Below the pieces are notes generated by a model. The model was not told the origin of the DNA and did no database searches. It worked only from the letters and a program-made list of their open reading frames with translations. 64,000 nucleotides of DNA from QHXQ01 sp036389395 (GTDB taxonomy: Bacteria > Acidobacteriota > Blastocatellia > Pyrinomonadales > Pyrinomonadaceae), in the NCBI GenBank assembly GCA_036389395.1, contig DASVPY010000095.1, positions 1 through 64,000 on the forward strand, read 5' to 3'. This document shows positions 50,082-60,185 of the stretch, one piece after another (position 1 is the stretch's first letter; every line of letters starts with the position of its first letter). Made by a program: the position numbers and the translations under genes.

Positions 50082-50522
50082 ATGTTAAGAGGGAATTACA
50101 CGGCACGAGTTGATGCCAAGGGGCGATTAAAAGTTCCAACCGTTTTCCGCCGTCACATTCAAGAGCAGCACGGGGCCGAGGTTTACGTGACGAGTTTGAC
50201 CGGGGAGAACGTCCGCATCTATCCGCTCGCGGAGTGGGAGAACATCGAGCAGCGGCTGGCGCTGCTGCCCTCGATGGAGCCGGCGCGGCGCAAGTTCCTC
50301 GACCGCACCAACTACTACGGGCAGCAGACGGCGCTCGACGCACAGGGGCGCGTGCTCATCCACCCGCTGCTCCGCAAGAGCGCGGGCGTCTTCGGCGACG
50401 TGGCCGTGCTCGGCTACCTGACATATTTAGAGGTCTGGGAGTTGGAGCGCTTCCAGCAGCGCCTGCTCGCAGAGCCTTACACGGAAGAGGACGAGGCCGC
50501 CGTCGCGCGCCTCGGGATTTAA
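50082..50522 (+). CDS. mraZ: Transcriptional regulator MraZ
   Basis: 146 residues with two SpoVT/AbrB-like repeats, each with the DXXXR core: V-D-A-K-G-R-L-K-V-P (about 9-18) and L-D-A-Q-G-R-V-L-I-H (about 86-95). First gene of the division/cell-wall cluster. Forms octameric/dodecameric rings that bind the repeats in its own promoter. Length is normal. Confidence 0.95.
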   Translation: MLRGNYTARVDAKGRLKVPTVFRRHIQEQHGAEVYVTSLTGENVRIYPLAEWENIEQRLALLPSMEPARRKFLDRTNYYGQQTALDAQGRVLIHPLLRKSAGVFGDVAVLGYLTYLEVWELERFQQRLLAEPYTEEDEAAVARLGI

Positions 50523-50601
50523 GAAAGTGACGAGTGCCGGGTGCCGAGTGACAAGTTAAAAGCTTCCTGCTCGTCATTCGTCACTCGGCACTCGTCACAG
50601 T
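50523..50601. repeat. Heptamer inverted repeat (GTGCCGA type)
   Basis: GAGTGCC, GGGTGCC, GAGTGAC left and GTCACTC, GGCACTC right, complementary. Between mraZ and rsmH; could attenuate the cluster. Confidence 0.85.
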
Positions 50602-50626
50602 TCTTTGACATCACGGGGCGGTGGTG

Positions 50627-51625
50627 ATGCCAGCGCCCGGAGGGGGGCCGGACGCGCCCCATCGCCCCGTGTTGCTGCACGAGACGGTGCAGCATCTAGC
50701 GCCGGAACGCGGCGGGCTGTTCGTGGACGCGACGCTGGGTCTTGGCGGGCACAGCGAAGCGCTCTTGGCGGCTTCGCCCGACACGCGCGTGCTGGGGATT
50801 GACCGCGACCGCGAAGCCCTCGAACACGCCCGCCGCCGCCTGGCGCACTTCGGTGATCGCGTCCGATTCGTCCACGCGAACTTCCGCGAACTCGGCCGCG
50901 TCGTCGCCGAAGCCGGCGCGGCGGAAGTCAGCGGCGTGTTGGCCGACTTGGGCGTCTCGTCGTTGCAGTTCGACAGCCCCGCGAGGGGCTTCAGCTTCCG
51001 CCACGACGCGCCGCTCGACATGCGCATGGACGCGGACGGCGACGAAGAGACGGCGGCGGAGTTGCTCGCACGGCTCCCCGAAGAGGAGTTGGCGCGCATC
51101 ATCTTTGAATACGGCGAGGAGCGCCACTCGCGGCGCATCGCGCGCCGCATCGTCGAGCGGCGCGAGGCGGGCCGGGCCGTGGCGACGACGGGCGAACTGG
51201 CCGAACTGGTCGCGCGCGCCGTCGGGCACAAGCGCGGCGAGCGCATACACCCGGCGACGCGCACGTTCCAGGCCTTGCGCATCGCGGTCAACGGCGAGCT
51301 TGAGGGCCTGGCCGGGTTCGTCGAGACGGCGGTCGATCTTTTACAGCCCGACGGACGGCTGTGCGTGATCAGCTTCCACTCGCTGGAAGATCGGATCGTG
51401 AAACGCACGCTGCGCCGGCTCGCGGGGCAGTGCGAGTGCCCGCCGCGCGCGCCGCGCTGTACGTGCGGCGCGCGCCGCGCGGTTGAAATACTGACGCGCC
51501 GGCCCGTCGCGGCCACAGAGGCGGAGGTCGAAGCGAACCCGCGCGCGCGCAGCGCCAAGCTCCGCGCCGCGCGCAAACTCAAGCCGGGCGAGACCGGCGC
51601 GAAGAACGAACGCAGGGCCGGTTAA
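50627..51625 (+). CDS. rsmH: 16S rRNA (cytosine(1402)-N4)-methyltransferase
   Basis: 332 residues from ATG 50627 (two GTG codons just before it are alternatives). SAM-binding motif V-D-A-T-L-G-L-G-G-H-S; G-V-L-A-D-L-G-V-S-S; C-terminal V-I-S-F-H-S-L-E-D-R-I-V-K. Methylates C1402 of 16S rRNA in the decoding centre. Second gene in the dcw order, as is usual. Confidence 0.95.
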   Translation: MPAPGGGPDAPHRPVLLHETVQHLAPERGGLFVDATLGLGGHSEALLAASPDTRVLGIDRDREALEHARRRLAHFGDRVRFVHANFRELGRVVAEAGAAEVSGVLADLGVSSLQFDSPARGFSFRHDAPLDMRMDADGDEETAAELLARLPEEELARIIFEYGEERHSRRIARRIVERREAGRAVATTGELAELVARAVGHKRGERIHPATRTFQALRIAVNGELEGLAGFVETAVDLLQPDGRLCVISFHSLEDRIVKRTLRRLAGQCECPPRAPRCTCGARRAVEILTRRPVAATEAEVEANPRARSAKLRAARKLKPGETGAKNERRAG

Positions 51626-51700
51626 GTAAGGACGAGCAGAGGGCCGTCATTAGTAATAAGGACAGGGGCCGCTTGAGGGAAGCGGGCGGAGTTAAGCGAG

Positions 51701-52159
51701 ATGAGGCGACTGCCCCGGCAACAGCAGAATTTCAGCGTGCGGCGCGAGCGCGACGAGCGCGCGTTCCGCCGCCTGTTGGTGCTGCTCGCGGGCGGGTTGC
51801 TGCTGGCGTGCGGCTTCGTCGTCGCCGTCGGGCAGCACTTCGCGGCCGTCGAGCGCGGTTATCAGAGCGAGGAGTTGCGGCGCGAGCGCGCGCGGCTGCT
51901 CGCCGAGCAGGCGCAATTACAACTTGACCTGGATCGCGCGGCCGCGCCGGCAAATCTCGAACGCGCCGCGCGCGACATCGGCATGCAGCCCGCGCGCGCC
52001 GCGCAGATGGGCGGTATGCAGCGCGCCGACGCACAACGCGCCGACGCGGAGCGCGTCGCCGCGCAGCCGGCGCGCGCGCGCGACAAGTCGGTGCGCAAGC
52101 CGCGTGCTGCGGAGCCGGCCGCGGTGTTCGTGCCCGCGCGCGCCGAGCGCGGCCGTTGA
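51701..52159 (+). CDS. ftsL: FtsL-like division protein
   Basis: 152 residues from ATG 51701. Basic cytoplasmic leader, one membrane helix (about 24-42), then a leucine-zipper-like coiled coil (E-L-R-R-E-R-A-R-L-L-A-E-Q-A-Q-L-Q-L-D-L-D) and an Ala/Arg-rich tail. Position between rsmH and ftsI is diagnostic for FtsL, the divisome scaffold partner of FtsB/FtsI. Tail is longer than in model species and Ala/Arg-rich. Confidence 0.8.
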   Translation: MRRLPRQQQNFSVRRERDERAFRRLLVLLAGGLLLACGFVVAVGQHFAAVERGYQSEELRRERARLLAEQAQLQLDLDRAAAPANLERAARDIGMQPARAAQMGGMQRADAQRADAERVAAQPARARDKSVRKPRAAEPAAVFVPARAERGR

Positions 52160-52256
52160 AGAGTGCCCGCCGTTGAAAAGTGACCGTTGAGTGCGAGGCG
52201 GGCGGCCGCGCCAGTTTCCACGTTCGTGAGGACGAGGCCCCATTGAAGAGACGCCT

Positions 52257-54365
52257 ATGCCTGAACGCCCGAACGCGCCAGCCCGTGCCCACAGAGACCC
52301 TTTGCGCGCGCGCACCTCGCTCGTCGTCCTGCTCCTCGTCCTCTGGATGCTCGTCATCGGCGCGCGGCTCGTCCAGTTGCAGGTCGCGCAGCACGACGCG
52401 CTCGGCGCGCGCGCGCGGCGGCAGCAGCAGCAGGCGGTCGCGCTCAACGCGCCGCGCGGTCTCATCCTCGACCGCGCCGGGCGCGAGCTGGCGCGCAGCC
52501 TCGACGCAGACTCGTTCTACGTCGTGCCGACCGAGTTGGAGGACGCGGGCGCGGCGGCAAGGCAACTCGCCGACGTGCTCGGTCTCGACGCGACGGCGTT
52601 GACGGCGCGGCTGCGCGAGGCGCGAGGCGCGGGGCGCAAGTTCGTGTGGCTCGCGCGGCAGGTGGACGCGGAGCCGGCGGCGCGCGTCCACGCGCTCAAG
52701 CTCGCGGGCGTCTACGCGCGCCCTGAGCCGAAGCGCTACTACCCGAACGGCGCGCTCGCGGCGCACGTGCTCGGCTTTGTCGGGCGCGACGCCGAAGGGT
52801 TGGCCGGCGTCGAGCGCGTGCAGGACGCGGCGCTCAAGGGCGACGGCGGCGAGGTGCGGCTGGCGAGCGACGGCCGGCGAGAGGCTTACGACAGCCGCGA
52901 GCGGCAGGCGCGCGCGGGCGACACGCTCGTGCTGACGATTGATCAGAACGTGCAGTACCAGGCCGAGCAGGCGTTGGGCGCGGCGGTCGCGCAGGCGCGC
53001 GCCAAGTCGGGCACGGCCATCGTGCTCGACCCGCGCACCGGCGAGATACTCGCGCTCGCCAACGCGCCCGCGTTCGATCCGAACGCGCCGCCCGTGGCAA
53101 CGCCCGCGGGCGTTGAAGAGAGTGACGCTGCGGGGCCGTCCCGCGACGTGAAGCGCAACCCGGCCCTTGAGAACATCTACGAGCCGGGTTCGACCTTCAA
53201 GGTCGTCGCCTTCTCGGCGGCGCTCGAAGAGAAGCTGGTGCGCCCCGACGATCTGATTGATTGTCAGATGGGTTCGATCACGGTCGCGGGGCGCGTCGTC
53301 CACGACTCGCACCCGCACGGCACGCTGACCATCACGGACGCGCTCGCGCAGTCGTCGAACGTCGCGGCGATCAAGCTCGGCATCAAGGTCGGCAACGCGC
53401 GGCTCTACGACTACATCCGGCGCTTCGGCTTCGGCGCGCGCACGGGCGTCGAGCTGCCGGGCGAGACGAAGGGGCTGCTGCGCGACGTGAAGCGTTGGCA
53501 GCCGACCTCCATCGGCTCGATCCCGATGGGGCAGGAGATCGGCGTCACGGCCGTGCAGATGGCGGCCGCGTTCGGCGCGATTGCCAACGACGGTCTGCGC
53601 ATCCAGCCGCATCTGGTGCGCGAGGTGCGCGACGCGGACACCGGCGCGGTCGTGCCCAAAGACGTGGAGGCGCGCCGCGTCGTCAGCGCGGAGACGGCGC
53701 GCACTCTGAAGCCGATGCTTGAGAGCGTGACGCTGAAGGGCACGGCGAAGCGCGCGCAACTCGACGGCTACACGGCCGCGGGCAAGACCGGCACGGCGCA
53801 GAAGATCGACCGCCGGACGCGCGCCTACTCGCACTCAAAGTTCGTCGCCTCGTTCGTCGGCTTCGCGCCCGTCGAAAACCCCGCGGTCGTGATCGCGGTC
53901 GTGATTGACGAGCCGGCGGGCGCGTACTACGGCGGTCAAGTGGCCGCGCCGGTCTTCGCCGAGATCGCGTCGAACGTGCTGCCGTACCTGAACGTCGAGC
54001 CGGACGCGGAGACGACCGAGGCGTCGCCGCGCGAGCAGTTGGCGCGGCTCGCGCCGGAGTTGAACCACGCGAGTGCTGTGCAGACGAACGACGCCGCGCA
54101 GGCCGAAGCCGCGGCGTCTCTGCCGGAAGTGCTGACGCGCGGGGGCGAGGTGGGCGAGTTGGTCTACGCGTCGGCGGGCGAGCGGGCGCTGTTGATGCCG
54201 GACTTGCGCGGGCGCAGCGTGCGCGACGCGGCGCGCGTCTGCGCGCAACTCGGGCTTGAGTTGGAGGCGCACGGCGAGGGGCGCGCGCGGCAGCAGAGTC
54301 CGGCGGCCGGCGCGAGAATCGAATCGGGGCAGGTCGTGCGCATTGATTTCGGTCGCGGCGATTGA
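52257..54365 (+). CDS. ftsI: Septal peptidoglycan transpeptidase (class B PBP) with one PASTA domain
   Basis: 702 residues. N-terminal membrane helix (about 19-37), PBP dimerisation domain, and transpeptidase with S-T-F-K (active Ser near residue 310), S-S-N (near 364) and K-T-G-T (near 508). One C-terminal PASTA domain (about 647-700, L-M-P-D-L-R-G-R-S...G-Q-V-V-R-I-D-F). A single PASTA on FtsI resembles Gram-positive PBP2x and differs from E. coli FtsI. Crosslinks septal peptidoglycan with FtsW. Start ATG 52257. Confidence 0.95.
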   Translation: MPERPNAPARAHRDPLRARTSLVVLLLVLWMLVIGARLVQLQVAQHDALGARARRQQQQAVALNAPRGLILDRAGRELARSLDADSFYVVPTELEDAGAAARQLADVLGLDATALTARLREARGAGRKFVWLARQVDAEPAARVHALKLAGVYARPEPKRYYPNGALAAHVLGFVGRDAEGLAGVERVQDAALKGDGGEVRLASDGRREAYDSRERQARAGDTLVLTIDQNVQYQAEQALGAAVAQARAKSGTAIVLDPRTGEILALANAPAFDPNAPPVATPAGVEESDAAGPSRDVKRNPALENIYEPGSTFKVVAFSAALEEKLVRPDDLIDCQMGSITVAGRVVHDSHPHGTLTITDALAQSSNVAAIKLGIKVGNARLYDYIRRFGFGARTGVELPGETKGLLRDVKRWQPTSIGSIPMGQEIGVTAVQMAAAFGAIANDGLRIQPHLVREVRDADTGAVVPKDVEARRVVSAETARTLKPMLESVTLKGTAKRAQLDGYTAAGKTGTAQKIDRRTRAYSHSKFVASFVGFAPVENPAVVIAVVIDEPAGAYYGGQVAAPVFAEIASNVLPYLNVEPDAETTEASPREQLARLAPELNHASAVQTNDAAQAEAAASLPEVLTRGGEVGELVYASAGERALLMPDLRGRSVRDAARVCAQLGLELEAHGEGRARQQSPAAGARIESGQVVRIDFGRGD

Positions 54366-54447
54366 GGCCGCGCGGTCGTCGCTGTGAACGCGGCGCGTTC
54401 ACAGCCGAACCACAGTCGCTCTTAACGAACGCGCGAGGGAGCGTGTC

Positions 54448-54696
54448 ATGACTGTTCCCCCACAGGGGCATCCGCAGCACGAGTTGCGCCGCCGGATCGC
54501 GGATTGCCGCGAGCGTTTGCGCCGGGCGCGGACGGGGCCGAAAATGAACGAAAGCGCAACACCAGGCACACACGACGAGCCGCCGGCCGCGCGCGGCCGC
54601 GCGCGACGGCGCGGCGCGCACGAACCGGCGCGGAAAGGCACGCGCGTGCCGCAGACGAATGAACCGAAGACCGGGCGCGCGCGCGGTCTGGGCTGA
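54448..54696 (+). CDS. Possible small basic protein in place of murE
   Basis: 82 residues, Arg-rich (R-R-R-I, R-E-R-L-R-R-A-R, R-A-R-R-R-G-A). GGGAG precedes the ATG by ~7 nt and its stop is 11 bp before the murF start, so it is placed like a cistron. It has no similarity I know and its codon signal is ambiguous in this GC range. It occupies the 342-bp stretch between ftsI and murF where murE normally sits. Confidence 0.35.
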   Translation: MTVPPQGHPQHELRRRIADCRERLRRARTGPKMNESATPGTHDEPPAARGRARRRGAHEPARKGTRVPQTNEPKTGRARGLG

Positions 54697-54707
54697 TTAG
54701 GAGCAGC

Positions 54708-56207
<1,500 letters not shown>

Positions 56208-56256
56208 GGGTAGCCACAGAGCGCGCGCCCGGCGCGCGGCGTTTGAGTGGATCGGG

Positions 56257-57399
56257 ATGATCTACTACATCTTTTACGAGTGGCTCTATCGCAGCCTCGG
56301 CGGGGGGCAGCAGGAGTCGTACTTCGTCAAGGCGCTCAACGTCTTTCAGTACGTCACGTTCCGCACCGCCTACGCGACGATCACGGCCCTGCTCATCTCG
56401 CTCGTCTTCGGCGGGCGCGTCATCCGCGCGCTGCGCGAGTTGAACGTCGGGCAGCAGATTCGCGAAGAGGGGCCGCAGGCGCACATGGCCAAGCGCGGCA
56501 CGCCGACGATGGGCGGCGTGCTCATCATCGGCTCGGTCGTCATCTCGACCTTGCTCTGGGCGCGGCTCACGAGCGTCTACGTCTGGATCACTCTGGCGGC
56601 GACGACGCTCTTCGCCGTCATCGGGTTTTTGGACGACTACGCGAAGGTCGCCAAGCGGCAGAGTTTGGGCTTGACCGGCAAGCAGAAGCTGGCGGCGCAG
56701 TTCATCATCGCCGCCGGCATCTGGGCGACGCTCTACTTCCTGACGGACTACTCCTGGAACCTGAGCGTGCCGTTCTTCAAGCTGACGGCGACGACGGGCA
56801 AGACGTTCATCGGGCCGTGGCTGTACCTGCCGTTCATCCTCGTCGTGCTCATCGGCTCGTCGAACGCGGTGAACCTGACGGACGGCTTGGACGGACTGGC
56901 GATCAGCGTGACCTTCGTGGCGATGGTGGCGCTGACCGCTTTCACTTACGTGAGCGGCGACGAGCGCTGGGCGCGGCTGCTGCTCATCACGTACCAGAAG
57001 GACGTGGGCGAGCTGACGGTCTTCTGCGGCGCGATGGTTGGCGCGAGCCTGGGCTTTTTGTGGTACAACGCGCCGCCCGCCGACGTGTTCATGGGCGACG
57101 TGGGCAGCCTCGCCATCGGCGGGGCGTTCGGCACAATCGGCGTCCTGACGAAGCAGGAGTTGATCCTCGTCTTCGTCGGCGGCGTGTTCGTGCTGGAGGC
57201 GATCTCGGTGATGCTGCAAGTCTCCTTCTTCAAGCTGACGAAGCGGCACACGGGCACGGGGCGGCGGCTGTTTAAGATGACGCCGCTGCACCACCACTTC
57301 GAGATGCAGGGCTGGAAGGAGTCGAAGGTCGTCTTCCGCTTTCTCATTCTGGCGATCCTGTTCGCGCTGTTGAGTCTCTCGACGTTGAAATTGAGGTGA
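56257..57399 (+). CDS. mraY: Phospho-MurNAc-pentapeptide translocase
   Basis: 380 residues, ten predicted membrane helices. Conserved acidic motifs F-L-D-D-Y-A-K (D-D-Y) , N-A-V-N-L-T-D-G-L-D-G-L-A (N-L-T-D-G-L-D) and H-H-H-F-E near the end, with K-R-G-T-P-T-M-G-G early. Transfers phospho-MurNAc-pentapeptide to undecaprenyl phosphate to make lipid I. Ends against a heptamer repeat. Confidence 0.97.
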   Translation: MIYYIFYEWLYRSLGGGQQESYFVKALNVFQYVTFRTAYATITALLISLVFGGRVIRALRELNVGQQIREEGPQAHMAKRGTPTMGGVLIIGSVVISTLLWARLTSVYVWITLAATTLFAVIGFLDDYAKVAKRQSLGLTGKQKLAAQFIIAAGIWATLYFLTDYSWNLSVPFFKLTATTGKTFIGPWLYLPFILVVLIGSSNAVNLTDGLDGLAISVTFVAMVALTAFTYVSGDERWARLLLITYQKDVGELTVFCGAMVGASLGFLWYNAPPADVFMGDVGSLAIGGAFGTIGVLTKQELILVFVGGVFVLEAISVMLQVSFFKLTKRHTGTGRRLFKMTPLHHHFEMQGWKESKVVFRFLILAILFALLSLSTLKLR

Positions 57400-57452
57400 A
57401 GATGTCAGATGTCAGTTCTTAACTAATATCTGGCATCTGACATCTGACATCT
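57400..57452. repeat. Heptamer inverted repeat (AGATGTC type)
   Basis: AGATGTCAGATGTCAG on the left, CTGACATCTGACATCT on the right, perfectly complementary over 16 nt. Between mraY stop and murD start. Confidence 0.9.
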
Positions 57453-57462
57453 ATTCTGACCT

Positions 57463-58887
57463 GTGGAACTGAGCGGCAAGAAAGTTTTGGTCGTGGGGGC
57501 GGCGCGGAGCGGCGTGGCGGCGGCGCGCTTCCTGGCGGCGCGCGGCGCGATTGTCGCGCTCAATGATCGGAAGCCGTTGGAGGAGTGGTCGGAAGAGGCG
57601 CGCGCTTTGAAGGGTGAGGGCGTGGGGCTGTTGGCGGGCGAGTTGCCGATGTGGTTGATGGATCAGATCGAGCTGGTCGTGTTGAGTCCGGGCGTGCCGC
57701 CGAAGGCGATCCCGGCGCGCTACATGGCGCGCGCGGGCGCGGAGGTGATCGGCGAGGTCGAGTTGGCGGCGCGCTTCCTGCGCGGGCGGCTCGTCGCCAT
57801 CACGGGCACGAACGGCAAGACGACGACCACGACTCTGATCGGCGCGCTGCTCAGAGACGCCGGGCTGCCGGTGCAGGTCGGCGGCAACATCGGCACGCCG
57901 CTCGTCTCGCTCGTAGACACTTCGCAGGAAGACGGCTGGACGGTCGCGGAGGTCTCAAGCTACCAGCTTGAGACGATTGCCGAGTTTCACCCGAACGTCG
58001 CGGTCGTCTTGAACCTGATGCCCGATCACATGGATCGCTACGACGACCTGATGGACTACGCCGCCGCCAAGCACCGCATCTTCCGCAACCAGACGGCGGG
58101 CGACGTGGCGGTCTTAAACGCCGACGACGAGATCATCGCTTCGTGGGCGTCGGGCTTGAGCGCGCACGTCGTCCTCTTCAGCGTGCAGCGCGAGTTGGAA
58201 GAGGGCTTGTTCCTGCGCGGCGCGGAACTCGTCTCGCGGACGCGGGGCGGCGCGGAGCGCGTGCTGCTGCGGCGCGAAGAGATACAACTGCGCGGGCTGC
58301 ACAACGTCGAGAACGTGCTGGCGGCCTTGGCCGCGGGTCTCGCCTGCGGCGCAGCGCCCGACGCGATGCGCGCCACCGTGCGCGCCTTCAAGCCGGTCGA
58401 GCACCGTTTGGAACACGTCGCCGACGTGGGCGGCGTCGCGTTCTACAACGACTCGAAGGCGACGAACGTGGACGCGGCCGTGAAGGCGCTGGCGGCCTTC
58501 GCGGACGCGCCCGGCAAGGTCGTCCTCATCCTCGGCGGGCGCGGCAAGCACGCGCCCTACGCGCCGCTCGCGCCGCTGGTCGAGCGGCAGGCGCGCGCGC
58601 TCGTCCTCGTCGGCGAAGACGCGGAACGGATCGAGCGCGAGTTGCAAGCCTACGCGCCGACCGAGCGCGCCGCGGACATGCGCGCGGCCGTCTGCCGCGC
58701 GGCGGCCCTTGCACAACCCGGCGACATCGTCCTGCTCGCGCCCGCCTGCGCCAGCTTCGACATGTTCGCCAACTTCGAGCACCGCGGGCGGGCGTTCAAG
58801 GAAGCGGTGGAGGAAGTTCAACGTTCAACGTTCAACGTTCAAGGTTCAAAGTCCAAGGCCCAAGGCTCAACGTGCGACCAACCTTGA
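57463..58887 (+). CDS. murD: UDP-MurNAc-L-Ala-D-Glu ligase
   Basis: 474 residues from GTG 57463. N-terminal Rossmann V-G-A-A-R-S-G-V-A-A-A-R, ATP motif I-T-G-T-N-G-K-T-T-T-T-T, central H-M-D-R-Y, and C-terminal Y-N-D-S-K-A-T-N, I-L-G-G. Adds D-Glu to UDP-MurNAc-L-Ala. The last ~25 residues (QRSTFNVQGSKSK...) are encoded by a GTTCAAC/AAGGTTC heptamer array and are not part of the fold. Confidence 0.95.
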   Translation: MELSGKKVLVVGAARSGVAAARFLAARGAIVALNDRKPLEEWSEEARALKGEGVGLLAGELPMWLMDQIELVVLSPGVPPKAIPARYMARAGAEVIGEVELAARFLRGRLVAITGTNGKTTTTTLIGALLRDAGLPVQVGGNIGTPLVSLVDTSQEDGWTVAEVSSYQLETIAEFHPNVAVVLNLMPDHMDRYDDLMDYAAAKHRIFRNQTAGDVAVLNADDEIIASWASGLSAHVVLFSVQRELEEGLFLRGAELVSRTRGGAERVLLRREEIQLRGLHNVENVLAALAAGLACGAAPDAMRATVRAFKPVEHRLEHVADVGGVAFYNDSKATNVDAAVKALAAFADAPGKVVLILGGRGKHAPYAPLAPLVERQARALVLVGEDAERIERELQAYAPTERAADMRAAVCRAAALAQPGDIVLLAPACASFDMFANFEHRGRAFKEAVEEVQRSTFNVQGSKSKAQGSTCDQP

Positions 58888-58916
58888 ACTTTGAACTTCG
58901 AACGTTGAACTCTTTT
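58817..58916. repeat. Heptamer arrays (GTTCAAC / AGGTTCA type) overlapping murD end
   Basis: GTTCAAC repeated in 7-bp steps inside the murD coding end, and CTTGAAC/TTTGAAC/GTTGAAC units after it; arms face each other. Same family as the inner arms at 38714. Confidence 0.9.
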
Positions 58917-58920
58917 CACG

Positions 58921-60183
58921 ATGGCGAAGAAGCTACAAGCAGACGAGTGGTTGTTCGCGGCGGCGGTGGGGCTGGCGCTGTTCGGCGTCGTGATGGTCTA
59001 CAGCGCGAGCGCGCCGGTGGCGGCGCAGGAGAACGGCACGCCGTACCACTACGTCGTCCGGCAGGGCGTCTCGACGCTGCTCGGCTTCGGCGCGCTGCTC
59101 GTGGCGATGCGGACGGACTACGCGCTGCTGCGCCAACGCTGGTTGGCTATCGGTCTGCTCGGCTTGACGGTCGCGCTGCTGCTCAGCGTGTTCGCGTTCC
59201 CGCGCATCAACGGCGCGCACCGTTGGCTCAGGTTCGGCGGCTTGATCTCGTTCCAGCCGTCGGAGCTGGCGAAGCTGGTGCTCGCCGTCTGCCTCGCGCG
59301 TTTCCTCGAACGGCGCGCGGGCGAGGAGCGCGACCTGTGGCGGACGTTCCTGCCGGCGGTGGCGTTGACGGGTTTACTCGTGGTGCTCGTCGCGGCCGAG
59401 CCGGACTTGGGGACGGCGATGATGCTGGGCGTGGTCGGGTTGACCATGCTGTTCGCGGCGGGCGCGCGCGCGCGGCACATCGGGTTGATGCTCGCGCCGG
59501 CATTGGTGGGCGTCGTGGCGATGATCGCGTTCGCGCCGTGGCGCGTGAAGCGGCTGCTGGCGTTCCTCGATCCTTGGGCGGACGCGCAGGGGGCGGGCTT
59601 CCAGGTGGTGCAGTCTTTGATGGCGGTCGGGTCGGGCGGCGTGCACGGGCTGGGGTTCGCGCAAGGGCGGCAGAAATTGTTCTTCCTGCCGTTCGCGCAC
59701 TCGGATTTCATCTTCGCGGTGGTGGGCGAGGAGTTGGGTCTGATCGGCGCACTGCTCCTTGTCGGTGCGTTCGGGTTGTTCCTGTGGCGCGGCGTGCGCG
59801 CGGCGCGGCGCGCGCCGGACAGGTTCGGGATGCTGCTCGGCTTGGGCATCGTGACGGGCATCGTCGCGCAGGCGCTCTTCAACCTGAGCGTGGTGCTGGC
59901 GCTCGTGCCGACGAAGGGCATCCCGCTGCCGTTCGTCTCCTACGGCGGCACGTCCACGGTCTTCACGCTGTTCGCCGTCGGCGTGCTCCTGAACATCTCG
60001 CAGCAAGGCGGCGCGACGGGCGAGCAAGCGGCTTGGGGCGTTGAGCAGGCGGAAGGCGGTACGCAGAAGACGACTGGCAGACTCCGGCGGCAACCGTGGG
60101 CGACTTACGGCCTGCTGCTGGCGTGGGGCGCAGGGGCAACGAGCTTCTGGCTTCTGACTCCTGACTCCCGGCTTCTGTTCTGA
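58921..60183 (+). CDS. ftsW: Lipid II glycosyltransferase FtsW (SEDS family)
   Basis: 420 residues, ten predicted helices. SEDS motifs: V-M-V-Y-S-A-S-A-P-V, R-W-L-R-F-G-G (INGAHRWL), F-Q-P-S-E-L-A-K, A-E-P-D-L-G-T, A-H-S-D-F-I-F-A-V-V-G-E-E-L-G, and P-F-V-S-Y-G-G-T. Polymerises glycan strands at the septum together with FtsI. C-terminal tail (FWLLTPDSRLL) comes from CTTCTGACTC-type heptamers. Stop is 2 bp before the murG ATG. Confidence 0.96.
   Translation: MAKKLQADEWLFAAAVGLALFGVVMVYSASAPVAAQENGTPYHYVVRQGVSTLLGFGALLVAMRTDYALLRQRWLAIGLLGLTVALLLSVFAFPRINGAHRWLRFGGLISFQPSELAKLVLAVCLARFLERRAGEERDLWRTFLPAVALTGLLVVLVAAEPDLGTAMMLGVVGLTMLFAAGARARHIGLMLAPALVGVVAMIAFAPWRVKRLLAFLDPWADAQGAGFQVVQSLMAVGSGGVHGLGFAQGRQKLFFLPFAHSDFIFAVVGEELGLIGALLLVGAFGLFLWRGVRAARRAPDRFGMLLGLGIVTGIVAQALFNLSVVLALVPTKGIPLPFVSYGGTSTVFTLFAVGVLLNISQQGGATGEQAAWGVEQAEGGTQKTTGRLRRQPWATYGLLLAWGAGATSFWLLTPDSRLLF
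60140..60180. repeat. Heptamer array in the ftsW 3' end
   Basis: CTTCTGG, CTTCTGA, CTCCTGA, CTCCCGG, CTTCTGT in 7-bp steps, entirely inside the coding end of ftsW. The complementary array is at 61254-61300, beyond murG. Confidence 0.8.
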
Positions 60184-60185
60184 CG

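Noticed and set aside
58143..60044. 633-codon open frame overlapping murD and ftsW
   Set aside because: Arg/Gly/Ala-rich third-frame shadow of two clearly recognised genes.
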